Counted from the first letter of the stretch, positions 7,541 to 15,995 are shown. The stretch is DNA of 64,000 bases from Ensifer adhaerens (GCF_028993555.1 NZ_CP118610.1:1116001-1180000), one strand, 5' to 3'. Notes: generated by a model not told the origin, from the sequence alone. Made by a program: numbers and translations.

Positions 7541-7585
7541 CCTTGTCTTCCCTTGCCCGCGCCCCGCTGCTAGCGTGCCGGTCGC

Positions 7586-7762
7586 ATGATTGACCTCATT
7601 TGGATAGCCGTCTTCACCGCCTTTAGCGCCGCCTGGTTCGTCGCCAGCGGCTATCTGTCCTATGCCTGGTCGAACGGCGATGAGCGCACCAGGACGCGCT
7701 TCCATGGGCTGATGCTGACCCTCTACTTCGTCGCGGCCTATCTGCTCTTCAACAATTGGTGA
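7586..7762 (+). CDS. Small two-helix membrane protein
   Basis: A 58-residue frame, ATG 7586 to TGA 7760-7762. The N-terminal stretch LIWIAVFTAFSAAWFVASGY and the C-terminal LMLTLYFVAAYLLF are both long enough to cross the membrane, separated by a charged loop SNGDERTRTRF. Third positions are G/C rich. The ribosome site is weak and no family is recognised. It stands alone between a terminator and the repeat region; it could be a lysogeny-expressed inner-membrane protein or a spurious frame. Confidence 0.45.
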   Translation: MIDLIWIAVFTAFSAAWFVASGYLSYAWSNGDERTRTRFHGLMLTLYFVAAYLLFNNW

Positions 7763-8023
7763 CCCACGCCCTGTCGCATTTGCGGCAGCGTTTCCGCCCC
7801 ATACCTCCTTCTCATTTAACTCTCTTCCCCCGCCCCGGAGGGGAGAAAAGCGGAGCCCGCGCCAGCGTTGGAGCCAGCGAGCGGCTATCGGCGACCGCTG
7901 GTCGCGTCCGCCTCGCTGGCTCGCCACGATATGTCAGCGCAAGTGAGGCGCGAGCACTTAACGCAGTCGGGGCCGTGTACAGGATGCGGGGTGGCGGTGC
8001 ATTCCGCTGCGACGGGTGCGGGT

Positions 8024-8269
8024 GGTTACCACCGGTTACCCAACGGTTACCAGAGCGGTAACCGCGATATCTCAACGAAAACAGAGGCTTGTTGTGTCGG
8101 TTACCGGGTTGGCGATGAATAGAGGCTTTTTCACGCGCGCGCGTGTGCGATACGCGTAAAGGGGAAACCGGTAACCGGGTAACCGAGATATATAAATCTC
8201 TGATTTCTTTAGAGATATGCGGTTGGCGCAACGGTTACCGGCAACGGAATTCGGCTTTGGCCGGTAACC
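8024..8269. repeat. Array of nine GGTTACC/GGTAACC sites
   Basis: Five GGTTACC (starting 8024, 8034, 8045, 8099, 8233) and four of its reverse complement GGTAACC (8057, 8170, 8178, 8263) within 246 bases. The first four are 10, 11 and 12 bases apart, about one helix turn. Between them lie a 14-base palindrome CACGCGCGCGCGTG (8132-8145) and an AT-rich patch (8186-8218) with GAGAT/ATCTC arms. The 7765-8294 interval contains no other gene. Placed between the replication operon and terminase, it is a candidate replication origin, terminase recognition site or operator cluster for a phage DNA-binding protein. Confidence 0.85.
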
Positions 8270-8294
8270 GGAATAAACAAATAGGGAAATAGCC

Positions 8295-9017
8295 GTGAGC
8301 GGTGAAAACGAGCAAAATCAGGGGCTTCGAGAGGCACACCCACCGGCCGATTTTTCCGGCGCTGGCGCCGATCGGCCCGGCCTCGACGTTGATCCGGACC
8401 GATCGGCGAAGGTCGGGGCGACGAAAGCCCTGGCGGAAGCCGCCATGACCGGCCTCGCCCAGCAGCTGGCGGCCGCCGAGCCCGAGGCCGACCAGCCATC
8501 GCTGATGTTCGACCAGGACGAGACCGCCTGTCTCTTCCGTGGCCCTGTGGCGCATGTCGCGAACATACGTGATGCCGCCAAGCGGGGTAGGGGACGGCCT
8601 CCCGGCAGCCAGAACAAGCGCTCCACCGATCTCGCGAACTACCTGCTATCCATGGGTTATCGCGATCCAGCCCTCAACCTTGCCGACCTGGCCAACGCTG
8701 ATCCTCTGGCTCTGGCGCTGGAGCTGACGGGCGTGCCGCTGGCCGATGGCGTCGAGCCTCGCGAGATGATGGCCGCAGCGATCCACGCGGGCGCGCTCAA
8801 GCGGGCGGACATGTACGAGGCGATCGTGAAGGCGCAGGCCATGATCGCCGATGCCAACGCCGAGCTGATGCCCTACTTCCATGCGAAGAAGCCGCAGGCT
8901 ATTCAGGTCGACAAGACGCTTCGCGGGTTCATGGTCTTTGGCGAGATGCCGGAGGCCGAGCAGCGCCGGGAGACGCTGGATCTCCGGCCGATCGGCAGCA
9001 GCGAAAAAGGCCAATGA
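8295..9017 (+). CDS. Putative terminase small subunit
   Basis: A 240-residue protein starting at GTG 8295 behind AGGGA. The N-terminal 85 residues are polar and probably disordered. The segment GRGRPPGSQNKRS at about residue 97 is an AT-hook-like basic patch, followed by helices (LANYLLSMGYRDPALNLADL; ADPLALALELTG) and a C-terminal helix with MPYFHAKKPQAIQV. That AT-hook plus helices arrangement, and the position immediately before the large terminase, fit a DNA-recognising small subunit in many rhizobial podoviruses. The assignment rests on position and general architecture, not on a diagnostic motif. The GGTTACC array directly upstream would be a plausible binding site. Confidence 0.6.
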   Translation: MSGENEQNQGLREAHPPADFSGAGADRPGLDVDPDRSAKVGATKALAEAAMTGLAQQLAAAEPEADQPSLMFDQDETACLFRGPVAHVANIRDAAKRGRGRPPGSQNKRSTDLANYLLSMGYRDPALNLADLANADPLALALELTGVPLADGVEPREMMAAAIHAGALKRADMYEAIVKAQAMIADANAELMPYFHAKKPQAIQVDKTLRGFMVFGEMPEAEQRRETLDLRPIGSSEKGQ

Positions 9018-9373
9018 ATTCAATGGCCCGTCATCCGACATTTAGCCGTCCGACATTTCGACCGCTAAGCCGTTGAATTTCCTAGACCGCGAATGATGCT
9101 AAATCAGTGACGGCCTTTCTGGCTCGGCCCTTTTCCCGGCGGAAAAGCGGCTGGCCTATCTCCTCGTACGCGGGCGGGCGCGCGTCGCGCGAGGCGGGGC
9201 GGCGGCCAGCGACCTTGAAACTTTGGCGGCGAGCCCCCTCCATGGGGGTCGCGGCTCACACACACGACCCTTTTGCCCATTGCCTGACTGAACCACTGGC
9301 GGCCGAACCTAACCTTCTGAGGACCGGAGGGGCGCGGGCGCGGGGCCCCGCCCAATCGCAAGGGTATCGGGTT
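9018..9373. other. 356-base gap before terminase large subunit
   Basis: No convincing gene. An in-frame extension of the terminase runs back to 9107, but its residues are unlike terminases. The stretch is very GC-rich, with a perfect palindrome GCGGGGCCCCGC at 9340-9351 and CCCC/GGGG arms around 9233-9248. It could hold a promoter, a packaging site or an mRNA leader; nothing decisive is visible. Confidence 0.4.
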
Positions 9374-10978
9374 ATGGGTTTTGACGTTCAGTTTCGGAAG
9401 CCGGCGGGGCCGGTGGCGGGCGCCTACACGCGATCGCGCGGCCCGATCGATATCATCATGGGCCCGGCCGGGTCGGGCAAAACCGTCGCCAGCTGCGAAA
9501 AGGGGCCAAGGCTAGCCGCCGAATACATGCCGGTCTGCAAGGATGGCTGGGTGCGGTTCAAGATCGCCTGCGTCCGCGATACCTATCGCGACTTCGCCCG
9601 AACGGCGCTCGCTTCCTGGTATGAGATGTTTCCGATCGGGAACCCGTTTCAGGTGAGCCACGAGGGCGGCCAGGATCGCCCAGTTAAGCACCGCATGCAG
9701 TGGGAAGCATTGCGCGGGCGAGACTTGATCAAGGTCGATTTCATGTTTGAAACCGGCGCGATCGGCGACCACAACGTCGAGCAATTCATCAAGGGTTACG
9801 AGCTTTCTGCCGGCTGGGGCAACGAAGTCGATCTGCTGGATCCGCGTGTGCCTGGTCTGATGTTTCAGCGAACCGGCCGCTATCCGCCGGTGAAGGATAT
9901 CGCCGACAGCGAGCTGCAGCGGGTGTCGCGCGAAGGGCGAGAGGCCATGCGCAAGATGGGCCTCACGGTCTCTGAGGGAGAGATCGTCCTGCCGCGCGTT
10001 TTCTTTGGCGACATGAACCCTCCGGACATCGATCATCCGATCCTCGTCGAGTGCGGTTATGGCGAGCATGCGGAGAAGAAAAACCCGGCCTACAACCTGT
10101 TTCACCAACCTGGTGGGCTTGATCCCGCGGCCGAAAATCCGGTCGGCAAGCCGCGTTCCTCCTATGAGCTTGAGGCTGCAACTCAGCCCGAACACATCGT
10201 CCGGCGAATGGTCCACGGGCTGCCTGGTTATGCGCAGGACGGCAAGCCGGTTTATCCGGAGTTCAACCAGCGGGTCCATGTGTCGCAGCAGAACATCGAG
10301 CCGACGCAGGGCCTCGGCCTCACGGTCGGCATCGACGCCGGCGGCTCACCGGCCGCGACGATCGGGCAGCCGCAGCCGAACGGACAGGATCGTCTGCTCG
10401 CCGAGCTCGTCACCGAACCGGGCACCGGCCCTTCGCGGTTCGGCTCGATGCTGATCGAGCTGCTGCTGCAGCGCTTCCCGGGCCTGCCAATCCTCGGCGT
10501 ATGGGCGGACCCGGCGGCCTTCATGGGCGGCGATACAGCCACCGGCGAATTCAACTGGGTGATGACGGTGCAGGGTATCGTCCGCATGCCGATCATGCCG
10601 GCGCCCTCGAACGAACCCGGGATCCGCCAGGAGGCGGTGCGCTGGGGGCTCACGGGCATGATCGACGGCCTGGTGCCGCGCTACCTGATCGATCCTCGCT
10701 GCAAGAAAATGGTTGGCGGCTTTGCGGCGCACTACAAGCTCACGAAGCTCGCCAGCGCCGGCGGTACTGACAAGCTTGCCGTCGTCAAGAACGAGTATTC
10801 GCACCCTCACGACGCCGAGCAGTATCGCGTGCTCGGCTATCGCGGCCTGGCGAACGTAATTTCGAGCGCAGCCCGATCGGCCCTGCCTGGCAATGTCATG
10901 AGCCTGCAGGAACAGCGCCAGCGCCGTGAGGCCGAGGCGCGGCCGCGGCCGGGTGATTTCAGCGTATGGGACGTCTGA
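9374..10978 (+). CDS. Terminase large subunit
   Basis: A 534-residue packaging motor. The ATPase domain begins with a Walker A motif GPAGSGKT at residues 30-37; a candidate Walker B region is GWGNEVDLLD around residue 150. The nuclease domain starts near residue 318 with TVGIDAGGSPAA, where Asp321 is the likely first catalytic acid, and later ADPAAF supplies a further aspartate. The protein pumps DNA into the prohead and cuts concatemers. ATG 9374 was chosen because it gives the usual short lead before Walker A and has AAGGG upstream. The final bases overlap the next gene at 10966. Confidence 0.9.
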   Translation: MGFDVQFRKPAGPVAGAYTRSRGPIDIIMGPAGSGKTVASCEKGPRLAAEYMPVCKDGWVRFKIACVRDTYRDFARTALASWYEMFPIGNPFQVSHEGGQDRPVKHRMQWEALRGRDLIKVDFMFETGAIGDHNVEQFIKGYELSAGWGNEVDLLDPRVPGLMFQRTGRYPPVKDIADSELQRVSREGREAMRKMGLTVSEGEIVLPRVFFGDMNPPDIDHPILVECGYGEHAEKKNPAYNLFHQPGGLDPAAENPVGKPRSSYELEAATQPEHIVRRMVHGLPGYAQDGKPVYPEFNQRVHVSQQNIEPTQGLGLTVGIDAGGSPAATIGQPQPNGQDRLLAELVTEPGTGPSRFGSMLIELLLQRFPGLPILGVWADPAAFMGGDTATGEFNWVMTVQGIVRMPIMPAPSNEPGIRQEAVRWGLTGMIDGLVPRYLIDPRCKKMVGGFAAHYKLTKLASAGGTDKLAVVKNEYSHPHDAEQYRVLGYRGLANVISSAARSALPGNVMSLQEQRQRREAEARPRPGDFSVWDV

Positions 10979-11457
10979 CGGTTCGATCGCCGGCGGATTA
11001 TTCGGACTGCCTCACGTGCGCGGGCGGGCGCTCGCTCGCGCGTAAGGCGGCGATCTGGATGCGCAACAACGGAGACAGCGTTGCGATCTTCCACGTCGAA
11101 GAGCTTTTGGCCGTCGTCTACCTGGTGCCCGACCAGGCGGGGCGCCGGGAATTCTGCCTGGTCATCCGTCCTGCCGCCCGGGTGCATATCGGAAAGCTCT
11201 GCAAGCTGGCGCACTCAACGCTCAAGGCGATGGCCGATCATGGCGTCGTGGTGTTCTGCCGCGTGATGCCGGGCAACCGGACGGGAACGCGAATGGCGCA
11301 CCTCACGGGCTTCACGCCCGCGGGCGATGAGTGGCTTTTCGAAGGGGTGAGCGATGCAGGCGGTGAAGGGACTGTTCGGCGGCGGCGGGGACAATGGGGC
11401 TGCTGCTGCCAAGAAAGAGGCGGAGAAGAGCCGGCAGCTGCAGGCGGTAGCGAATGA
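10966..11457 (+). CDS. Hypothetical phage protein after terminase
   Basis: A 163-residue frame whose ATG overlaps the terminase end by 13 bases. The core FHVEELLAVVYLVPDQAGRREFCLVIRPAA (split here into motifs FHVEELLAV and EFCLVIRP) and HGVVVFCRVMPGN with RMAHLTGF is alpha/beta and faintly recalls the small acetyltransferase-like proteins found near the portal in T7-type phages; this is uncertain. The last 34 residues are Gly/Arg/Cys-rich and overlap the start of the next gene for 104 bases, so the functional part probably ends around 11350. Confidence 0.6.
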   Translation: MGRLTVRSPADYSDCLTCAGGRSLARKAAIWMRNNGDSVAIFHVEELLAVVYLVPDQAGRREFCLVIRPAARVHIGKLCKLAHSTLKAMADHGVVVFCRVMPGNRTGTRMAHLTGFTPAGDEWLFEGVSDAGGEGTVRRRRGQWGCCCQERGGEEPAAAGGSE

Positions 11458-11575
11458 TCGCCAGCTTTCGGAGCTGAACCGGAACGACAAGGCCGTGGCC
11501 GCGACCCGCAAGGCGCCCCGCGGCCGTCGCCTGTTCGAGGATGGCTCCGAGGCGCTGGCTGGGACGCTTGCCTAA
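11354..11575 (+). CDS. Small virion-region protein before the portal
   Basis: A 73-residue protein starting at ATG 11354 behind AAGGGG. It has a Gly-rich N terminus (GLFGGGG), a charged helix (AAKKEAEKSRQLQAV), then NDRQLSELN and a basic KAPRGRRLF. Proteins of this size and shape regularly sit just upstream of the portal gene in podoviruses of alphaproteobacteria; their role is unknown. It shares a base with the portal start. Confidence 0.65.
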   Translation: MQAVKGLFGGGGDNGAAAAKKEAEKSRQLQAVANDRQLSELNRNDKAVAATRKAPRGRRLFEDGSEALAGTLA

Positions 11576-13194
11576 TGCGGGGCGATTATCGCGTCGACGT
11601 CCAGAAGCACCGGACGCGGGTCAACAATACCTGGGGGGCGCGGTCCGGTTGGACCCGCATCTACCAGGACGCCTACGATTACGCGATCCCCATGCGTCGC
11701 CCTTCGGGCGGCGCCAATGGCCGCCCCAGCCAGCCCGATCGCCTCTTCGACATGACAGCGCCGACCTCGGCCATGTACTTCGCTGGCAACCTGCAGCGTG
11801 ATCTCTTCCCTGCCGGGCAGCCGGCCTTCGAACTCGAAACCGGACCGCTTGCGGCAATGGTGCTTGCGCCAGATGACAAGAAGCGCTTCGATCGGGAGCT
11901 TTCGCGAACGTCGAGCCTTATCCACCCGTTCTTCCTGGCAGGCGACTGGGACACCGCGATCCACGAAATGTGCGTGGATTTGGCGGTCGGGACCGGTGCG
12001 TTGCTGCCGGTCAAGGGCAAGTCTGCGAACAACCCCATTCAGTTCGCCTGCCTGCCGTTCGACGAGCTGGCGATCTCGGCCGACGGCTTCGGTGCGGTCG
12101 ACCTGGTCGACTGGAAAACCCAGATGACCGCTGACCAGATCGTCAGCCAATGGCCTGAAAACAGCAGGTTGCCAGAGGGGTTCAAGGAAAAAGCGGTCAC
12201 CAAGCCTTCCGACACGTACACGGTCAATCAGACCTGGTGGAAGGATCCAGTGGCCGGCTGGCACTTCGGCGTGATGCTCGACACGTCCACCGAGTTGCTG
12301 TGGCACGAGCGCTACCGTACGCAGCCGATCGCCGTCGCGCGCTACTACCGCGTGCCAGGTGAAGCCTACGGCCGCGGCGTCGTGCTGACGGCTCTGCCAT
12401 CGATCAAGACCGTGAACAAGGCCCAGGAACTGGCGCTCAAAAGTGCTGCAATTTCCATGCTTGGCATTTGGGGCTATCGCGCCGGCGGCACCTTCAATCC
12501 GAACACGGTTCGGCTTGGCCCCGGGGAGTTCTGGGCGATGCAGTCGACGGGCGGCATGCTCGGCCCGGACGTTTCGCGCCTCGACAGCGCCAGCGGCAAT
12601 CTCAACGTCGCCCAGATGTTGATCGGCGAGCAGCAAAACCAGATCAAGGCGGCGATGTTCGATACCCGTCTGCCGGATTACCAGGGCACGCCTCGCTCTG
12701 CTTCGGAGATGGCCGCGCGCCTTCAGCAGCGGGCGAACATCCACATTGGTGCGTTCGGCCGCCTGGTCAACGAGATCATGCCGGTGGTCGTTCCGCGCGT
12801 CGCCGAGATCCTGTTCGAGTTCAACATGCTGCCGATGGTGCAGCAGGTCGACGATCTCCTGGTCTCGGTCAAGGTCAAGTCGCCGATGCAGGCGGCATTG
12901 AACGCTGACCGCATCGCAGCCATCGCCAACTATCACGATTTTGTCGTTGCGTTCGCTGGGCCGGAGCGCGCCCAGTTGCACCTCAAGCAGACGGAAGTCC
13001 TCGATCGCGTGGCCGAGGGGCTGCAGATCGACAAGGATCTGATCCCAGACGAGGACGAGCGCAAGGTGATCGAGGAGCAGATCGCGGAACAGCAGCGGCA
13101 GCAGCTGGCGATGATGATGGCAGCGGAGGCCGCCAAGCAGGCACCTGGCGCGATAAAGGATGTTGCCGTCGCCGAGATGCGGAGGGCCGCGTAA
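11575..13194 (+). CDS. Portal / head-to-tail connector protein
   Basis: A 539-residue protein of the podoviral head-tail connector family (Head-tail_con). Hallmarks are the N-terminal RIYQDAYDYAIPMR, a conserved PTSAMYFAGNLQRDLFPAG, the central LKSAAISMLGIWGY, and the helix GTPRSASEMAARLQQRANIH followed by LVNEIMPVVVPRVAEIL. Twelve copies form the ring at the prohead vertex through which the terminase drives DNA and on which the tail tube assembles. The length is typical. It overlaps the small upstream gene by one base and is followed directly by a GTG start. Confidence 0.92.
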   Translation: MRGDYRVDVQKHRTRVNNTWGARSGWTRIYQDAYDYAIPMRRPSGGANGRPSQPDRLFDMTAPTSAMYFAGNLQRDLFPAGQPAFELETGPLAAMVLAPDDKKRFDRELSRTSSLIHPFFLAGDWDTAIHEMCVDLAVGTGALLPVKGKSANNPIQFACLPFDELAISADGFGAVDLVDWKTQMTADQIVSQWPENSRLPEGFKEKAVTKPSDTYTVNQTWWKDPVAGWHFGVMLDTSTELLWHERYRTQPIAVARYYRVPGEAYGRGVVLTALPSIKTVNKAQELALKSAAISMLGIWGYRAGGTFNPNTVRLGPGEFWAMQSTGGMLGPDVSRLDSASGNLNVAQMLIGEQQNQIKAAMFDTRLPDYQGTPRSASEMAARLQQRANIHIGAFGRLVNEIMPVVVPRVAEILFEFNMLPMVQQVDDLLVSVKVKSPMQAALNADRIAAIANYHDFVVAFAGPERAQLHLKQTEVLDRVAEGLQIDKDLIPDEDERKVIEEQIAEQQRQQLAMMMAAEAAKQAPGAIKDVAVAEMRRAA

Positions 13195-13575
13195 GTGTCC
13201 GGTCCGTTCATTCCGCCCCGCGCCGGCCAGCCCTTTGACCTGCTCGAGCAAGGCGCCGCCGGCAACGGCTGGGAAGGCGTCGAGGAGCTGTTCAAGCCGT
13301 TCCTGCAGACCGGCAATCTCCAGCCAGCCGACGAAGTCGCCAAGTTCATGGCCGCTCTCCGGCGCACGCCGCAAGGCCTCGCGATGTTCGAATGGATGAT
13401 GGACATTTCCCTTCGACAGCCGCTGCGTGTCGTCGGCAATACCATCGAGCAAACGGCCCTGAACGCCTCGGTGCGGCAGGGCATCAACGGTTATGCCGAG
13501 GCGGTTCTGAACGCCATCGCCCACGGCGAAAAGCTCATGAAGCAAACCAAACCCCAGAATGGAGCTGGAGAATGA
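13195..13575 (+). CDS. Hypothetical protein between portal and scaffold
   Basis: A 126-residue protein starting with GTG directly after the portal stop. It is helical and amphipathic (VEELFKPFLQTGNL; ADEVAKFMAALRRTPQGLAMF) with no membrane segment. It ends by ATGA overlap with the scaffold gene. Its position suggests a head-assembly accessory protein; no family is recognised. Confidence 0.7.
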   Translation: MSGPFIPPRAGQPFDLLEQGAAGNGWEGVEELFKPFLQTGNLQPADEVAKFMAALRRTPQGLAMFEWMMDISLRQPLRVVGNTIEQTALNASVRQGINGYAEAVLNAIAHGEKLMKQTKPQNGAGE

Positions 13576-14483
13576 AGACTTTTCTTGATCGCCTGACTTT
13601 CAATGCGGCTGACGCCGGGGCCGGCGCAGCAGCCGTTCCTGCAGCAGCTGCACCCGTTCCGGCCGCCGGCACTCCTCCCGCTGGCACAGAAACCCCGCCG
13701 GCTCCATCGGCGGCGGCAGCTCCACCGGCGGGCGCCGGCGATCCGCCCGCCGGTGGAGCTTTCTATCGTCCGGACGGCCTGGCCCAGCACATGCTTGGCA
13801 AGGACCAAAACGAGACCATGGACAACATGCACAAGGCCTTGGAGGGCTATCGCACGCGGGATGCCAGCAACGGCGTGCCGGAAAGCTCCGAGGCTTACGG
13901 GCAGTTCACCGGTGAGATCCCGGAGGCAATCAAGCCGCACCTCGACACGCTGACAGCGGATCCGCTTTTCGGTCGCGTTGCCACCAAGGCGCTCGAACTG
14001 AAGGTGCCGGTCGCTACCTATCAGGCGTTGACGCAAGAATTTCTGTCTGTGTCCAACGAGATGGGGATGATGGAGCCCGTCGTTGACGCGGCTGCCGAGC
14101 GGGCGGCTCTGACGCCGGACGCAGCCAAGCATCTCCCGGACGCCGAGCAGCAGCGGGCGCGCGAGCAGCGAATGAACGATAATTACGCCTTCGTCGACGG
14201 TTTGGTCACCAGGGGGCTGACAACCAAGGACGACGCCGAGTTCGCCAAGGCGATGCTCGGTGATACCGCCAAGGGACACCGGTTCTTCGAAAGCATGCGC
14301 AAGCTTGCGGCTGGCGGCGAGGGCGGTGGTCCTGCTCTCGGTCATCAGCCCAGCCCCGCAGATCCGAAGGGCGATATCCAGCGCCGGCAGGCGTTGCCCG
14401 AAAACACCTGGGGCGATCCCAAGTTCAACCAGCAGAGTTACGATCAGCTTCAGGCAGACCTTCGCCGAACATATGGCGATTAG
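13572..14483 (+). CDS. Putative capsid scaffolding protein
   Basis: A 303-residue protein between portal and capsid, the usual place of the scaffold. After MKTFLDRLTF, residues 14-62 are an Ala/Pro/Gly linker, then comes a polar helical region (NETMDNMHKALEGYR; EAIKPHLDTLTADPLF; YQALTQEFLSV) and a C terminus ending YDQLQADLRRTYGD. This low-complexity start plus helical acidic body is typical of podoviral scaffolds, which guide capsid assembly and leave the head. ATG 13572 overlaps the previous stop; an in-frame start at 13392 is rejected because it runs through the upstream gene. The linker DNA contains a 15-base perfect inverted repeat (13719-13759). Confidence 0.75.
   Translation: MKTFLDRLTFNAADAGAGAAAVPAAAAPVPAAGTPPAGTETPPAPSAAAAPPAGAGDPPAGGAFYRPDGLAQHMLGKDQNETMDNMHKALEGYRTRDASNGVPESSEAYGQFTGEIPEAIKPHLDTLTADPLFGRVATKALELKVPVATYQALTQEFLSVSNEMGMMEPVVDAAAERAALTPDAAKHLPDAEQQRAREQRMNDNYAFVDGLVTRGLTTKDDAEFAKAMLGDTAKGHRFFESMRKLAAGGEGGGPALGHQPSPADPKGDIQRRQALPENTWGDPKFNQQSYDQLQADLRRTYGD
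13719..13759 (+). repeat. Perfect 15-base inverted repeat inside scaffold gene
   Basis: GCTCCACCGGCGGGC (13719-13733) and its exact reverse complement (13745-13759) around an eleven-base loop. It lies in the Ala/Pro linker of the scaffold gene and would form a very stable mRNA hairpin. Confidence 0.8.
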
Positions 14484-14638
14484 TCCACACTGAACGGCTT
14501 CCGGCCGGTGGCAGCATTCGAAGCGCTACCGGACGGGAGCGACCTGGAACAACCGCTGGCTATCCTTCACCGGACCCGGCGGCTCCGGCTAATCGGCCCT
14601 CACGGTGATTTCGTCCATCACTCATAGAGGGTCTACAC

Positions 14639-15568
14639 ATGCCTGTTTCCACATGGTTCCGCGAAGAGATCAAGGGTCTCGTTCGTGCCCGCTACCAGGC
14701 CAAGGGCGGTTATCTCGACGACACGATGCTCAAGGGCGAAAGCTCTGCCGGCACGGTCAAGTACCCGGTTGGCGGCGGCCGGGTCGAAATGTACGAGCTG
14801 ACCGGCGCGATCAACAAGGTGTCGCCCAGCAATGTCAGCCTCGACATGGTGACGCTCGTCACCAAGGACTACGAGGCCTCCGTCTACTTCCGCATGCAGG
14901 ATGAGAAGCGCATGGGGCCTAGCCTCAAGGCGAAACTCGCCGACGATCTCACCAAGGCACAGCGTCGGAAAAAGGATCGGATCAAGCTCGACGCCCTCGA
15001 TCTCTTTGCTACGGGCGGCGCCGCGCTGACCGATGCGCCGAACGCGGTGCAGACGATCGGCGACGGCACCCAGCGCGTTGACCTGCTCAATGCGATTGAG
15101 GCAATCGACCAGATCTCCGGCGCTGGATCCGATGATGAGGTCTTTTGGCCGATCCCGAATGTCTGGATGTCGCAGCTCCTGATGTACAAGGAATTCTCCA
15201 ATTCCGATTACATGGGGCCGGCCGACCTGCCGTTCGCGAAGGCGAGCAAGGTCATCCGGAAGACGTTCCGCGGTGTCCACATGTTCAGCATTCCGGACGA
15301 GTACTTCACCTATGGTACCGGCGCCTTCGTGCCCGGCACCCCCGGCTTCACCGGGTCCGGCTACCTCGACACCTTCATGTACACGAAGGAAGCCATCGGC
15401 TCGGAGACCTGGTGGGACCAGGAGAACATGACCATGGAGCCACTGCCTGATTACGAAGGCACGCCCTACGTCTGCAAGGTGCAGCTCTCCAGCGCCTCGA
15501 TCGGCATTCTGCCGGAAGGCGTCAAGCGCGTCCGCAACCTCGCCATCAAGTCGGCGATCCGCGTCTAG
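14639..15568 (+). CDS. Major capsid protein
   Basis: A 309-residue protein in the position and size of podoviral HK97-fold capsid proteins. It starts MPVSTWFREEIKGLVRARYQ, has a loop region with YPVGGGRVEMYEL, the helix AKLADDLTKAQRRKKDRIKL (spine-like), and a C terminus rich in aromatic strands (GSETWWDQENMTMEPLPDY). It resembles the capsid proteins of rhizobial podoviral prophages. The 155 bases between scaffold stop and this start are non-coding, with AGAGGG before ATG 14639, giving a strong independent start as expected for the most abundant virion protein. Confidence 0.85.
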   Translation: MPVSTWFREEIKGLVRARYQAKGGYLDDTMLKGESSAGTVKYPVGGGRVEMYELTGAINKVSPSNVSLDMVTLVTKDYEASVYFRMQDEKRMGPSLKAKLADDLTKAQRRKKDRIKLDALDLFATGGAALTDAPNAVQTIGDGTQRVDLLNAIEAIDQISGAGSDDEVFWPIPNVWMSQLLMYKEFSNSDYMGPADLPFAKASKVIRKTFRGVHMFSIPDEYFTYGTGAFVPGTPGFTGSGYLDTFMYTKEAIGSETWWDQENMTMEPLPDYEGTPYVCKVQLSSASIGILPEGVKRVRNLAIKSAIRV

Positions 15569-15575
15569 CGGTGCT

Positions 15576-15593
15576 CCGCCGCTTCGGCGGCGG
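15576..15593 (+). terminator. UUCG hairpin after the capsid gene
   Basis: CCGCCGC (15576-15582) and GCGGCGG (15587-15593) form a seven-base stem closed by the very stable TTCG tetraloop. There is no T-run, so it may protect the capsid mRNA 3' end or attenuate rather than terminate. Confidence 0.5.
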
Positions 15594-15638
15594 TCGCCTC
15601 GTCTGCAGCAACGCTTCAAAGCCACAGAGGTTATCACC

Positions 15639-15920
15639 ATGGCTCACGTTCCTACCCAGCTCCGGCGCTCGAATTCGATCACGCTTTCGGGCAACCGGAA
15701 AATTCATACCTTCGACTATGCGACCGACCACACCAAGGCGGAAATGTTGGCGGCCGGCTACTTCAATGCCAGCCGCGCGGCACTGGCCGTGTCGTCGATC
15801 ATAAACGCGGTCGCCGACGTCGACGGCACGTCCGAGTACGTCCGGATCAAGGTCGCAACCGTTCCGTCGAGCGGCAACGTCACTGTGACCGATGTCACCG
15901 GCGACACCACGCCGGATTGA
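15639..15920 (+). CDS. Putative head decoration/structural protein
   Basis: A 93-residue beta-rich protein directly after the capsid gene (LRRSNSITLSGNRKIHTFDY; EYVRIKVATVPSSGNVTVTD) ending GDTTPD. Small beta proteins here often decorate the capsid; the sequence itself has no diagnostic motif. A hairpin precedes it and a strong terminator follows, so capsid and this gene form a separate transcript end. Confidence 0.6.
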   Translation: MAHVPTQLRRSNSITLSGNRKIHTFDYATDHTKAEMLAAGYFNASRAALAVSSIINAVADVDGTSEYVRIKVATVPSSGNVTVTDVTGDTTPD

Positions 15921-15947
15921 TCCGGCCCGCTTCGCACTCAACGCGGG

Positions 15948-15984
15948 ACCGCGGCCGGTAATCTGGCCGCGGTTCTTCTTTTTT
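15948..15984 (+). terminator. Rho-independent terminator of the head operon
   Basis: ACCGCGGCC (15948-15956) and GGCCGCGGT (15965-15973) around an eight-base loop, followed by TCTTCTTTTTT-type T-rich sequence to 15984. It falls just before the tail genes. Confidence 0.85.
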
Positions 15985-15995
15985 GGGCGGCAGCG

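Noticed and set aside
8024..8269. CRISPR array
   Set aside because: The repeated unit is only 7 bases, in both orientations, with unequal spacing and no cas genes.
9107..9373. N-terminal extension of the terminase large subunit
   Set aside because: The added 89 residues are unlike terminases and put Walker A abnormally far from the start.
11572..13545. Minus-strand open frame of 657 codons opposite the portal gene
   Set aside because: The plus strand encodes an unmistakable portal protein with proper coupling to its neighbours.
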